A DNA stretch of 64,000 bases from positions 3,423,501 through 3,487,500 of the forward strand of contig NZ_CP136856.1 in NCBI RefSeq assembly GCF_033807535.1, in the 5' to 3' direction. Position 1 is the first letter of the stretch. Each line of letters begins with the position of its first letter. The translations under genes and the position numbers were made by a program. Source of the stretch: Oceanisphaera sp. IT1-181 (lineage in GTDB: Bacteria; Pseudomonadota; Gammaproteobacteria; Enterobacterales; Aeromonadaceae). The notes under the pieces were generated by a model. The model was not told the DNA's origin. It worked only from the letters and a program-made list of their open reading frames with translations, and did not search any database. Positions 7,797-17,637 of the stretch are shown here, piece by piece.

Positions 7797-7878
7797 GAAA
7801 ACGGCGCTTAGTATAACCAGCCGTGCGGCATTAACAAATGCTTTAATTTTAATCAGATTCGGAATGACGGCCGCTATA

Positions 7879-8778
7879 CTAACGTTTTGCCACGCATTTG
7901 TCTTTACCTGAAAGTAAATTCCACACTCGTAGGCCAAACACATTCAAGCCTAAGCCCAGCATCACCAGTAACGCGCCCGCCCACTGGGCCGAGGTAAGTT
8001 GCTCATCCAACAACCATACTGCCGAGCTTAATCCCACTACGGGTACCAACAGTGAAAAAGGCGCCACCATACCGGTAGCATAGCGCTGTAATAAACGGCT
8101 CCAGAGGCCATATCCTAACAGGGTGGCGATAAAGGCGAGGTATGCCAAGGCGAGCAGTGTCTGTCTACTAATATGGCGCAAAGCATCTGCTATTTGCGCT
8201 GGGCCTTCTAGCCACAACGACAGTGCTAAAAAGGGCAAGGGTGGCACCAAGTTACCCCATACAATAAGACCAATTAAATTAACGCGACCTATTTTTTTAG
8301 TCACTATATTACCCAGTGCCCACATGGCCGATGCCGCCAGTGTTAGGCCTAAGCCCAGCATGGTCATGGTGCCGTCACCACCAAAGCCAATAATCGCCAA
8401 ACCCGCCGCCGCCACCAACAAGCCCGCCAGATGCACAGGTTTAATCTTCTCGCCTAACAATAACGCGGCAAAAAACAGGCTAAAAAAGGCTTGGGATTGC
8501 AGTACCAGTGAAGCGAGTCCGGCCGGCATGCCATTGGCCATTGCGTAAAACAGAAAGGCAAACTGGCCTAATGAGATAGTACCGCCATAAGCAATCAGCC
8601 AACGCCAAGGAACCGCGGGCCGCTTAATCAACAGCACGGCAGGAAAGGCCACCAAGGTAAAACGCAGGGCTCCCAGCAACATAGGCGGCACATCATCTAA
8701 ACCCGCGAGGATCACCACAAAGTTCATGCCCCACACGCCGATTACAACTAATGCCAACAGTACGTCTTTGGGTGCCAT
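7879..8778 (-). CDS. eamA: EamA/DMT-family exporter (O-acetylserine/cysteine exporter type)
   Basis: This 299-residue protein has ten predicted transmembrane helices in two EamA repeats. It follows E. coli EamA (YdeD) closely: GVWGMNFVVILAGL at the start, GMPAGLASLVLQSQAFFS in the middle, and APFSLLVPVVGL with LLDEQLT in the second repeat. E. coli EamA exports O-acetylserine and cysteine; the substrate here is inferred from that resemblance. AGGAG precedes the ATG. It is transcribed alone. Confidence 0.85.
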   Translation of the reverse strand: MAPKDVLLALVVIGVWGMNFVVILAGLDDVPPMLLGALRFTLVAFPAVLLIKRPAVPWRWLIAYGGTISLGQFAFLFYAMANGMPAGLASLVLQSQAFFSLFFAALLLGEKIKPVHLAGLLVAAAGLAIIGFGGDGTMTMLGLGLTLAASAMWALGNIVTKKIGRVNLIGLIVWGNLVPPLPFLALSLWLEGPAQIADALRHISRQTLLALAYLAFIATLLGYGLWSRLLQRYATGMVAPFSLLVPVVGLSSAVWLLDEQLTSAQWAGALLVMLGLGLNVFGLRVWNLLSGKDKCVAKR

Positions 8779-8856
8779 AGTGAGAACTCCTGTTAAGTCA
8801 TATTGTCAGCTTTAGCCATCAGCCACAGAAAACACGGTATTGTGTAAGCTTGGCCC

Positions 8857-9153
8857 TTAACCGACAGCTACCGAAGGCCCGTTCCACTGCTCGGTTAGCC
8901 ACGCCGCTACCTCTTGATCGGCGGCGCTAAAGGGCTGCAGCCAAGCGCAGTTTCCATAATGCTCAAAGCACAGCAATACGCGACTGCCTTCAAAGCCTAA
9001 CAACCATTGCTGATAATCCGCACCCTGCTCACGTTCTATTAGCTGCAAATCTAATACGGTTATAAATTGTTCGGCCCAAGCGGGAAAACTCTCAAAGCTC
9101 AGCGGTTGCACGGCTACTAGGGCGACTGCGGCGGATGATTTTTCATCATTCAT
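8857..9153 (-). CDS. Small conserved protein, probably DUF3630
   Basis: This is a 98-residue soluble protein with no signal peptide or membrane helix. The pattern LxEREQGADYQQWLLGFEG followed by LCFEHYGNCAWLQP resembles the DUF3630 family of Vibrio and Shewanella, judged from memory. Function is unknown. It lies between eamA and selO on the same strand, with spacing too wide (78 and 120 bp) to prove an operon. Confidence 0.7.
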   Translation of the reverse strand: MNDEKSSAAVALVAVQPLSFESFPAWAEQFITVLDLQLIEREQGADYQQWLLGFEGSRVLLCFEHYGNCAWLQPFSAADQEVAAWLTEQWNGPSVAVG

Positions 9154-9183
9154 ATAATTTATGTGCCCTGTTTATTGAAGTCG

Positions 9184-9264
9184 CTATACGCATTACGCCA
9201 TACGCGGTAAATAAAACGGTGACTAGCTCTTAACTTACGGCGTAAAGCTTACCGCGTAAGACGT
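9184..9264. repeat. Short interspersed palindromic repeat, copy b
   Basis: It contains TTACGCCATACGCGGTAA (9193-9210), identical to 2001-2018, and an inverted partner TTACGGCGTAAAGCTTACCG ending near 9264. It fills the gap between selO and the small gene at 8857. Confidence 0.65.
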
Positions 9265-9273
9265 TGTGTACCC

Positions 9274-10707
9274 TTACGAACTACAAGAAATAGACAGATC
9301 GCAGGCCCAAGTCGGTGCAGGCTCGGCATAAGCTTCAAACTCCGGCTGCTCGTCGAAGGGGCGCGCCAGCAGCATTAACAAAGTATCCGCCTCACTTAAG
9401 TCGCCCTGCTCCGCCATCGTAATCGCCTGTTGTGCCAAGTGATTGCGCAGTATGTATTTGGGATTGACGCTATTCATCAAACGCACGCGTTCGGCTTGAT
9501 CTGTGCCTTCTCGGCTTAAGCGCGCCTGATATTGCTCAAACCAAGAGCTAAAGGATTCGGCATTCGGCAATAAAGCTGCTAAATCGGCGGATATTTCACC
9601 ACTCGCCGTCACGCCCACTAAGCGGCGAAACCAGCAAGTGTAATCCACTTTATGGATGGCCATTAGGTTAAACATATCGCGAAACAATGCGGGATCTGCG
9701 TCTTCCCACGCGGTTAAGCCCAGCTTTTGGCGCATGCCCTCGGAATAAGCAGACATTAATTGCCGCTCATATTTACCTAAGGCCGTTTGTAAGACCTCCA
9801 TCTCGACAAAACCCGATAATGATTGAGCCAAGCGTTGTAAGTTCCAATAGCCCACCGCCGGTTGCTGATCGTAGGCATAGCGACCGCCGGAGTCTGAGTG
9901 ATTACAAATATGATGAGGGTCATACGCATCTAAAAAGCCGTAGGGGCCGTAATCCAGCGTTAAGCCCAGCATCGACATATTGTCGGTATTGAGCACCCCA
10001 TGACAAAAGCCCACTAACTGCCACTGAGCAATCACGGCGGCGGTTTTCTCCACCACCCGCGAAAATAAATCGCCATAACCGGCCGCATCTTTGGTTAAAT
10101 CCGGCCACTGAGTATCAATTAAATAATCGAGTAAGGTCGGAATATGCTCAGACTTGCCCGAGTAGTAAAAATACTCAAAATGACCAAAGCGTAAATGGCT
10201 GGGGGCGGCGCGCAATACGGCGGCCCCTGCTTCTACCTCTTCTCGATAAACCGGCTGCTTGCTGGTCACCAATGCCAGCGCGCGCGTGGTGGCAATACCT
10301 AAATGATACAGAGCTTCTGAGGCTAAATACTCGCGCAGTGAAGAGCGCAACACGGCGCGACCATCACCAAAGCGCGAATAAGGCGTCTTGCCGCCGCCTT
10401 TAAGATTTAAGTCCCAGCGCTGGCCATTAGGTGCTATCACTTCACCCAGTAACAGCGCCCGACCGTCGCCTAACTGGGGGCTAAAACCACCAAATTGATG
10501 CCCAGCATACACCTGAGCAAACGGCACCATGCCCTCCGCTAACCAGTGGCCACTGACTAAATCGCGCCATTGTTCTTGGCTGAGCTCAATACCCAACTCT
10601 TCGGCAAGCTCAGTGTTAAGTAACAACAAGGTAGGCGAGAGCAAGGGACTGGGTTGCACCACAGAGCCGGCCCACGCAAATTGAGCATATTGATTATCTA
10701 AGCGCAT
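9274..10707 (-). CDS. selO: Protein adenylyltransferase SelO (YdiU)
   Basis: This 477-residue pseudokinase-fold enzyme transfers AMP from ATP to protein Ser/Thr/Tyr residues. It has the full-length family layout: YAGHQFGGFSPQLGDGRA near residue 70, LKGGGKTPYSRFGDGRAVL near 105, FCHGVLNTDNMSMLG near 243, and the metal-site DYGPYGFLDAYDP. The C-terminus ends SCSS, the position where eukaryotic SelO carries selenocysteine. The start at 10707 has no strong ribosome binding site. It is a single gene. Confidence 0.95.
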   Translation of the reverse strand: MRLDNQYAQFAWAGSVVQPSPLLSPTLLLLNTELAEELGIELSQEQWRDLVSGHWLAEGMVPFAQVYAGHQFGGFSPQLGDGRALLLGEVIAPNGQRWDLNLKGGGKTPYSRFGDGRAVLRSSLREYLASEALYHLGIATTRALALVTSKQPVYREEVEAGAAVLRAAPSHLRFGHFEYFYYSGKSEHIPTLLDYLIDTQWPDLTKDAAGYGDLFSRVVEKTAAVIAQWQLVGFCHGVLNTDNMSMLGLTLDYGPYGFLDAYDPHHICNHSDSGGRYAYDQQPAVGYWNLQRLAQSLSGFVEMEVLQTALGKYERQLMSAYSEGMRQKLGLTAWEDADPALFRDMFNLMAIHKVDYTCWFRRLVGVTASGEISADLAALLPNAESFSSWFEQYQARLSREGTDQAERVRLMNSVNPKYILRNHLAQQAITMAEQGDLSEADTLLMLLARPFDEQPEFEAYAEPAPTWACDLSISCSS

Positions 10708-10917
10708 GTTTTTGTCCTATGGCCGTTAACTGGGTTTTATCTTTCACCCTGACTTACATTATACTGCCGCCGCCAACTCAATAACGATTGTCGATTAGTA
10801 AGGAAAGTGTCACCTAAGCCAAGTATATGAGCGCTTGGGTCAGCAGCCTCTTGTCCGCAACCGTTATTAAGTCTCGAAGCAATATTCTAAATTCACTAAT
10901 AATAACGGAGTTTCATC

Positions 10918-11217
10918 ATGAAAAAACGGATGACAGCCGCAGTCGCTTTCGCACTACTGAGCGCCCCTGCTTTTGCTGCGGGCAATGCGGATGCTGGTAA
11001 AGCTAAATCTGCAGTTTGCGCCGCCTGTCACGGGCCAGAGGGTATCTCTTCTTTGGAGATTTACCCGAATTTAGCGGGTCAAAAAGAAGCATATTTGGCT
11101 ACCCAGTTACAACATTTCCGCGATGGCGAGCGTAACAACCCTATTATGGCGCCCATGGCCAAGCCTTTGTCTGACGCTGATATCGCCGACTTAGCCGCCT
11201 ATTACGCAAATTTTTAA
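10918..11217 (+). CDS. Class I cytochrome c (c553/c4-like), periplasmic
   Basis: A 99-residue monohaem cytochrome. The signal peptide ends ALLSAPAFAAG. The haem motif is CAACHG, and a probable Met ligand lies in NNPIMAPMAKPLS. The C-terminal ADIADLAAYYANF helix is typical of small c-type electron shuttles. AACGGAG precedes the ATG. Likely partners are terminal oxidases; none is encoded nearby. Confidence 0.92.
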   Translation: MKKRMTAAVAFALLSAPAFAAGNADAGKAKSAVCAACHGPEGISSLEIYPNLAGQKEAYLATQLQHFRDGERNNPIMAPMAKPLSDADIADLAAYYANF

Positions 11218-11323
11218 GAGCCGCTGTAAGCTCTAAGCCGTACCTGATTACCCACAAAGCTCAGCCATGTTTCAGAGAACTCAGCACCAATTAATTCAAT
11301 AGGTTACAGGGAGGTACCGCCTC

Positions 11324-11466
11324 TTCGGTAAAGAATATGAGGCTCAGTTTGGTATTTTGACCTTGTAGGGGCCAATTTATTCGGCCCGGTTTGGTGTTTT
11401 GGTTTAAATCTAAACCTCAGTAGCAGCCAGCAGAGCTGGCCTGCCGAATAAATTGGGCAGCTACAA
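11324..11466. repeat. Intergenic repeat with inverted TTGTAG ends (family 3, copy 1)
   Basis: TTGTAGGGGCCAATTTATTC (11363 onward) and CCGAATAAATTGGGCAGCTA (ending near 11466) are imperfect inverted copies about 100 bp apart. The nearby 15-mer TTCGGTAAAGAATAT (11324-11338) is repeated exactly at 24120-24134, where a second, shorter family member lies. The rest of 11218-11620 shows no gene. Confidence 0.65.
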
Positions 11467-11530
11467 AGAACAAACCAAAACAGCGCACATCATGGCTGAG
11501 GGTCATACGTAATCAGGAAGCCGTAAGTCA

Positions 11531-11567
11531 AAAAAAAGCACTGAACCTCAAGGTTTGGTGCTTTTTA
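11531..11567. terminator. Bidirectional terminator between the cytochrome and recQ
   Basis: A 12-bp stem with two G-U pairs (AGCACTGAACCT with AGGTTTGGTGCT, 11537-11562) is flanked by seven A on the left and five T on the right. It can therefore stop transcripts from both directions. Confidence 0.85.
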
Positions 11568-11620
11568 GTTTTAGCTTTGTGTGGATTTTTCTGACGTCTG
11601 ATGGCTGAGGGCTTTACCGA

Positions 11621-13447
11621 CTAGTTCTGCTGGCGTAATAATCTTAAAAAAGCCACGCCGTAGCGTTCTAACTTACGCGCGCCTATGCCATTAATACTTA
11701 ATAACTCGGCCTCGGTTTTGGGTCTATAGCGGGCTAATTCAATAAGCGTAGCGTCACTGAACACCACGTACGGTGGCACATCTGCTTCATCGGCCAGTTG
11801 TTTGCGTAACTTGCGCATCTCCTGAAACAAGGCTTTATCTTCAGGCTTGGTTAAGGCTGCATCACTTTTATCTTTGGTTTTCACCCGTACCATTCTCGGC
11901 TCAGCCAACTCTAGGCAGACTTCACCGCGCAATACCGGCCGCGCCGCTTCCGTCAGCTGCAACACCATATTACGGGTGATATTTTGGCTGAGTAAGCCGG
12001 AGTGAATCAGTTGGCGAATAACACTCACCCAGTGCTCTTGGCTTTTATCTTTGCCAATGCCATAGGTCGAAAGCTTATCGTGGCCGTATTCGCGCACCCG
12101 CTGAGTATCGGCACCGCGCAGCACATCCACCACATAAGTAACGCCAAAGCCCTGCCCAACGCGATACACACAAGACAGCGCCTTTTGCGCATCTTGGCTG
12201 CCGTCATAACGGGTAGGCGGATCCAAACAAATATCACAGTTACCGCACGCTTCCCGCTGATATTCACCAAAGTAATTTAGCAGCACTTGGCGCCGACACG
12301 TCAGTGACTCGGCAAAGGCCGCCATCACGTTCAGCTTATAGAGCTCGACTTGGGTCTGTTGGGCATTTTCATTGTTTTCTAACAATCGGCGTACCCGACC
12401 CACATCGCCTGGATCGTAGAGCAACAAGGCTTCTGCAGGCAGACCATCTCGCCCACCACGACCGGTTTCTTGATAGTAAGATTCGATGTTTTTTGGAATA
12501 TCGTAATGCACTACGTAGCGCACGTTGGGCTTATCGATGCCCATGCCAAAGGCCACGGTCGCCACTACTATGTCGAGATCGTCGCGAGTAAAACGCTCTT
12601 GCACCGATTGGCGCACTTCTAATGGCAAACCCGCATGATAACTGGCGGCTTTATGGCCCCGACCAATCAGCCGTTCGGCCATTTCCTCGACCCGTTTGCG
12701 GCTCGAGCAATACACAATGCCACATAAGCCGGGCTGGTCAGCTACGTAACGCAGCAGTTGGTCGGCGCCTTTAAATTTATCGACTAAGGTGTAGCGAATA
12801 TTAGGCCGGTCGAAGCTGGCGATATGGATTAAAGGGTCGGTTAAATTCAACCGACCCAGCATATCTTGGCGAGTGGCTTCGTCTGCGGTGGCCGTTAATG
12901 CCATCACCGGAATATTCGGGAACCACTGTTTGAGCCGACCCAGCAGTGCATATTCAGGCCTAAAATCATGGCCCCACTGGGAAATACAGTGTGCCTCATC
13001 GATGGCAAATAAGCCGAGCTCTAATTCGCCCAGTCGCTCCATAAACTCTTGCTGCAGCAAGCGCTCTGGCGACACATAGACCAACTTCACCTCACCCCGG
13101 CGCATGGCCGTTAAGTGATTGTGCATCACCTCACGGCTAAGGGTGCTGTTGATGTAGACCGCCGCCACGCCGTTGGCTACTAAGCTATCCACCTGATCTT
13201 TCATCAAGGAAATCAACGGCGACACCACAATAGTGAGGCCGGATCGCAACAAAGCAGGAATTTGATAACAGATGGATTTACCGCCACCGGTCGGCTTGAT
13301 AACCAAGGCATCGCGCCCAGCTATGACTGTATCTATGATCTCTTGCTGGCCATCGCGAAAGCTCTGATAGCCAAACACCTGCTGCAAAACCGCCAAGGGA
13401 GTGTCGGGAATAGGAACGGAATCAACTTGTTCGGTCAAGGGAGTCAT
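11621..13447 (-). CDS. recQ: ATP-dependent DNA helicase RecQ
   Basis: This 3'-5' helicase acts in recombination and stalled-fork repair. The frame extends to 13567, but I place the start at the ATG at 13447, giving 608 residues, as in E. coli RecQ (609). The extra N-terminal residues resemble nothing in the family. Helicase motifs are KPTGGGKSICYQ (Walker A), IDEAHCISQWGHDFRP (DEAH and aromatic loop), ALTATAD, and QETGRGGRDGLP. A zinc site (CRRQVLLNYFGE...CGNCDIC) and a C-terminal HRDC domain (last 80 residues) follow. It is a single gene. Confidence 0.96.
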   Translation of the reverse strand: MTPLTEQVDSVPIPDTPLAVLQQVFGYQSFRDGQQEIIDTVIAGRDALVIKPTGGGKSICYQIPALLRSGLTIVVSPLISLMKDQVDSLVANGVAAVYINSTLSREVMHNHLTAMRRGEVKLVYVSPERLLQQEFMERLGELELGLFAIDEAHCISQWGHDFRPEYALLGRLKQWFPNIPVMALTATADEATRQDMLGRLNLTDPLIHIASFDRPNIRYTLVDKFKGADQLLRYVADQPGLCGIVYCSSRKRVEEMAERLIGRGHKAASYHAGLPLEVRQSVQERFTRDDLDIVVATVAFGMGIDKPNVRYVVHYDIPKNIESYYQETGRGGRDGLPAEALLLYDPGDVGRVRRLLENNENAQQTQVELYKLNVMAAFAESLTCRRQVLLNYFGEYQREACGNCDICLDPPTRYDGSQDAQKALSCVYRVGQGFGVTYVVDVLRGADTQRVREYGHDKLSTYGIGKDKSQEHWVSVIRQLIHSGLLSQNITRNMVLQLTEAARPVLRGEVCLELAEPRMVRVKTKDKSDAALTKPEDKALFQEMRKLRKQLADEADVPPYVVFSDATLIELARYRPKTEAELLSINGIGARKLERYGVAFLRLLRQQN

Positions 13448-13636
13448 TTCAGCCTGCAGGATAAAAGCGGACCTACATTGTAGAACAGGGGGGCCAAACA
13501 ATGAAGCTCGCCGATAATTGGCGAACCTACCGAGCTCGGTGTGAGTCTTGAGCAAGCAAGTTAACAAGCTTTACTGCTAGCCAATTCGGACTGGCGATAG
13601 TTACACTGCACTCCTGCTTTATATTAGATATTTATT

Positions 13637-14539
13637 ATGGAAAAAGATCAGGGTACAAAGGGCGCACTGTATGCGGTGGGAGCTTATACGTTGTGGGGCA
13701 TAGCGCCTTTATACTTTAAGCAGCTGACGCATATTCCTGCCTATGAGATTTTAACGCATCGGGTGATTTGGTCTTTTTTGCTGTTGCTAGTGTTACTGAC
13801 AGTGCTGAAATTTTGGCCGCGAGTGCGGGCCATGTTGCGCCAGCCCAAGTATTTGCTGTTGCTAACTTTGTCGTCCGTCATTATTGGTTTAAATTGGTTG
13901 GTGTTTATTTGGGCAGTAAACAACAACCATATGCTAGATGCCAGTTTGGGCTATTACATTAATCCGCTTTTTAATATAGTGCTGGCCATGTTGTTTTTGG
14001 GTGAACGCTTTCGGCGCATTCAATGGTGGGCGGTGGCGCTGGCGGCCAGTGGTGTGGTGATCCAATTAGTGGTGTTTGGCAGTTTGCCTTGGATCGCCTT
14101 GGTGCTGGCTATCTCCTTTGGCCTCTATGGGCTAATTCGTAAGAAAGTACCGGTGGATCCCATTACTGGCTTAACCATAGAAACCCTAGTGCTGTTGCCG
14201 CTAGCTGCGATTTATTTATTCTGTATTGCCGATACGCCCACGAGTAACCTAAGTGCCAATTCGCTGAATACTAATCTGTGGCTAATTTCTGCCGGCTTGG
14301 TCACTACCGCACCTTTGTTGCTGTTTGCCGGTGCCGCTAAACGGCTTAAATTATCGACGCTGGGCTTCTTTCAATATATTGGCCCTAGCCTGATGTTTTT
14401 AGTGGCGGTGGGGCTCTACGACGAGGCCTTTACTGCAGACAAGATCATTACCTTCGTGCTGATCTGGTGTTCGTTAGTGATCTACAGCTGGGATGGGATT
14501 AAGCACCGCAAAAAGCCAGCCGTACGTCAAACGCTTTAA
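13637..14539 (+). CDS. rarD: RarD family DMT-superfamily transporter
   Basis: A 300-residue inner-membrane protein with about ten helices. The start GALYAVGAYTLWGIAPLYFK, the VIIGLNWLVFIWAVNN segment, and SLGYYINPLFNIVLAMLFLGERF match RarD, named for a chloramphenicol-sensitivity phenotype. The transported substrate is not known. It lies divergent from recQ, with a poor ribosome binding site before the ATG. Confidence 0.9.
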   Translation: MEKDQGTKGALYAVGAYTLWGIAPLYFKQLTHIPAYEILTHRVIWSFLLLLVLLTVLKFWPRVRAMLRQPKYLLLLTLSSVIIGLNWLVFIWAVNNNHMLDASLGYYINPLFNIVLAMLFLGERFRRIQWWAVALAASGVVIQLVVFGSLPWIALVLAISFGLYGLIRKKVPVDPITGLTIETLVLLPLAAIYLFCIADTPTSNLSANSLNTNLWLISAGLVTTAPLLLFAGAAKRLKLSTLGFFQYIGPSLMFLVAVGLYDEAFTADKIITFVLIWCSLVIYSWDGIKHRKKPAVRQTL

Positions 14540-14696
14540 GCTGTACGCCGTCCGTTAAAGTCAGCGATAAAACCAAACCGTGCCGAAGTCCTCTTTACCA
14601 AAGAGACGGGCATCTACAAATAACTTTCGAACTTGTAGCCCGCCAACTTGTGTCGGCGGCCAGCATAGCTGGCTTTTATATCACTGCTGGCTCGAC
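14540..14696. other. Intergenic region with short inverted repeats
   Basis: It begins with a fragment of the TACGCC palindromic family (CTGTACGCCGTCC near 14545). A CTCTTT-ACC-AAAGAG hairpin follows, then GGCCAGCATAGCTGGC near 14659. No gene is visible. Confidence 0.5.
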
Positions 14697-16276
14697 TTAG
14701 CGCAATCTTACTTTGGCTTGTGCGGATTGGCCGGTGCTGTCGATAACTGATAGTTCTACAAAACCCGGGCCGGGCATTTTTACTAGCTGGTCTCGCCCGC
14801 GGGCCGATACTACTACTGGCTGCCCGTCGGCCAGCCAAGTGAAGGGGCCAGTGCCGCCGCGTACTCGCAGTAATAAACTGTTCGACATTAGCTCGACCTC
14901 GGCGCCGTCGGGCGGAAAGTCCACTTTAGGCGCATCTGCGGCGCTAAAGGCCCCATTACGCGGGCGAAACTTACGCAGCGGCTGGGGTAAGCTGGCGTTG
15001 GCCACCATTAAGGTGCTCGGTGGTGGCAAAGGTAAAGGGTCTAATTTGCGCTTTACTCGGGCAAAGGCTTGAAACAGCAAAGGGGCGGCTAAATCTGCGC
15101 CAAATACGCCGGGTACTGGCGTGCCGTCGGCTCGGCCCATCCAGACTCCGATCACATGAGTACCATCGAAGCCGATGGCCCAGGCATCTCTGTGTCCGTA
15201 ACTGGTGCCGGTTTTATAAGGCAAGCGGTTAACCGGCGCACCGATTGGCGGTGCTACGCCCGATAAAATATCCGCCACTTGCCACGCCGCTACCGCCGAC
15301 ATCACTCTCAAGCCAGCTGCACTTTTACCCGCTTCATCCATGCTGTTATCGACTGTAAAATGTAACGGCCGTGACACGCCGCCGCGGGCTATGGTGGCAT
15401 ATAAGCCCACCATATCTTCTAACGTAACGCCCACGCCGCCCAATGCCACCGCTAAACCTGGTTGACCACCGGGCACGCGGGCTTCTACCCCGGCACGACG
15501 TAAACCCGACATCAACTTAGCCGGGCCCAGCGCATCGGTGAGTGCGACGACTGGCAGATTAAGCGACAGCTGTAGCGCTTCGCGAATACGCACTTCACCA
15601 CGAAAAATCTTATCGAAATTTTGCGGCGCATAGCCGCCAAAATCCATGGCTCTGTCTTCAATCAAGGTTTCGGGGTGGGCCAAGCCTTCATCAAACGCCA
15701 AGCCATAGACTAAGGGTTTTAAGGTGGAGCCGGGGCTGCGAAAAGCGCGGGTCATATCGACGAAACCTAATCGGGCATCGGCGCGATAGGCGGCAGATCC
15801 TACCGATGCCAACACTTCGCCGTTGCCGTGATTCGCCACTACCATAGCCACCTGTAAGCGATCGCCGTGGGCGGCAACCGCTTGAGTGGCCAACTCTTCG
15901 AGTCGGCGTTGCAAGCTAGCATCTAGGCTGGTGCGGTGCAGTTGAGTGGTGGGTGTTGCCGCTACGATACGGTCGGCTAAGTGTGGCGCCAGCGCCGGAA
16001 AGCTTTTACGCCGTGTAGGCATGGGCTCACGGTTGGCCGCTGCGGCTTGGTCCGCCATGATCACCCCCGCACCCACCGCTTGCGCCAGCACTTTTTCTCG
16101 CGCCAAGGTGGCAGCTTTGGGGGCGCGATCTGGCCGACGGCCTTCCGGTGATTGGGGCAAAGCCACTAACAGTGCGGATTGAGCTGGCGTTAAGCGCTTC
16201 GGCTCCTTGCCAAAATAGGCCAAAGACGCGGCGCGTAGGCCTTCAAGATTGCCCCCATAGGGCTAACACCATTCAG

Positions 16277-17602
16277 TTAAGCGTGTTTAGAGCGAATGGG
16301 GTACCGAGTTTTTGATATCCGAACGGTCCTACTCTTGGGCCGTTTTCTTTTTTCAGGCAAAATATAGCGCTTCACTCGCTCGCGCATGGCCCTCAGCTTT
16401 TTGGGGATCGTGCCGGGGGCGGCGATGGCACACCACATTACTTCATCCTGAATATCTCTTAACGCCATCATAAAACTAATCCGCAGCGGTGAGACGTCTG
16501 CCTCGTGAGCAATGCGGCTGATCTCCACCCGCACTAAATTGTAGGCAAGTAAAATCCCCCACAGCTCCTGCGTGACACCTTCAACCGACTGACTGCGCAA
16601 TAAAATCGTATCCTCCAGCATCCGATGTTTAATTTCCCCATAACTATTTTCGATCTCCCACCGCTCAAAATAGACATCCAGTAACGCTTGGCCTGAGTGC
16701 TGCTGTCCATCGACTAACGAGCACAGTACGCCCTTGATATGGTTGCTGCTAACCGGCTCAGGGTAAAGTACCAGCCGCGCTTGCCAGTGCTCCGGCAAGG
16801 AAGGATCTAATTTTCTTGCCTGAGGTGACACTTTCATTTCCACCAGATGATCGCACTCTGAAAACGAGTGCAGCACCGTATATTGGGTGTTACTTTTTAT
16901 GGGTACCATCCAGTGCGCGTGAGGATGCTGGCGTTGCCAGTTAATCAATAATTCTGCACTGAGATAACAACGGTCAAATATCGTTAGGCTGTGATCGGGG
17001 ACATGCGCAAGCAGTTGCTTAGTATAAGTGACTTCTCCCTGATGACTCGGGCCAAAAGCAACATGATGAACCATGCGACTACGCAGAGAACTAAAGGCAC
17101 ACAGACGAACAACGGGGTATTCAGTATGGGCCGTTTTACTGTGTTTAACGTAACCGAAGTGTTTGGCTAACTCGGGGGTATCCGCAGTGCGAAATTGGGT
17201 GCCGTCGACAGAATAAAGTCGAAGTCCATGCCAGGTATCCTTACCGTCTTCTTCTGCAATCCAACGCGCAGCCGTGAGGTTAAACAAGGCGGCTAATGGC
17301 TCGCTAGTCAGACGTTGTCTAGCTTGGGGAATGGCACTGGGCGCGACGGACTCTCCCAGCTTATTGGTCAGTTGAAGATCTAACTTGTCTACCACATCAC
17401 TAATCGAACGGTCACGAAATAATCCCATGGCGATAACCAACCAGACCACCAGCTCGGCGGGGAGCTTTCGCCGCCTGACACTCGCTTTATCCGTTTGCTC
17501 TAGCGCGGTATGAATCCAGTCCAGAGGAAGGTGTTTGTGAAAGGTCGATAACGACTCAGGAACGGCAAATGTATCGGTGTCGAGTAACCAGTGAGCAAGC
17601 AA
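16277..17602 (-). CDS. IS4-family DDE transposase
   Basis: A 441-residue transposase, one residue shorter than IS4 InsG and aligned with it from the start (VAPSA at about residue 87 in both). The catalytic triad is visible: the first Asp in YSVDGTQFRT, the second in LTIFDRCYLS, and the Glu in the YFERWEIENSYGEIK signature (Y-x2-R-x3-E-x6-K). It ends in a basic tail (KRKRPKSRTVR). The start is a TTG inside the T-run of a terminator-like hairpin, which should keep expression low. The enzyme looks functional. Confidence 0.95.
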   Translation of the reverse strand: MLAHWLLDTDTFAVPESLSTFHKHLPLDWIHTALEQTDKASVRRRKLPAELVVWLVIAMGLFRDRSISDVVDKLDLQLTNKLGESVAPSAIPQARQRLTSEPLAALFNLTAARWIAEEDGKDTWHGLRLYSVDGTQFRTADTPELAKHFGYVKHSKTAHTEYPVVRLCAFSSLRSRMVHHVAFGPSHQGEVTYTKQLLAHVPDHSLTIFDRCYLSAELLINWQRQHPHAHWMVPIKSNTQYTVLHSFSECDHLVEMKVSPQARKLDPSLPEHWQARLVLYPEPVSSNHIKGVLCSLVDGQQHSGQALLDVYFERWEIENSYGEIKHRMLEDTILLRSQSVEGVTQELWGILLAYNLVRVEISRIAHEADVSPLRISFMMALRDIQDEVMWCAIAAPGTIPKKLRAMRERVKRYILPEKRKRPKSRTVRISKTRYPIRSKHA

Positions 17603-17637
17603 AAAAATACCCTCATACCATGTGGTGATGAGGGTAT
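17600..17637 (-). terminator. Terminator-like hairpin overlapping the transposase start codon
   Basis: On the minus strand ATACCCTCAT (17637-17628) pairs perfectly with ATGAGGGTAT (17616-17607), with an inner ACC/GGT extension. Seven T follow, the last two being the first bases of the TTG start codon. It would stop read-through from the pbpC promoter and also mask the translation start in such transcripts. Confidence 0.8.

Noticed and set aside
13448..13567. N-terminal extension of recQ
   Set aside because: The 40 extra residues have no RecQ resemblance, and the ATG at 13447 gives the normal family length.
14697..16223. A separate second penicillin-binding protein gene
   Set aside because: Its N-terminus continues the interrupted pbpC exactly across the IS and the target duplication, so it is the 3' half of the same gene.
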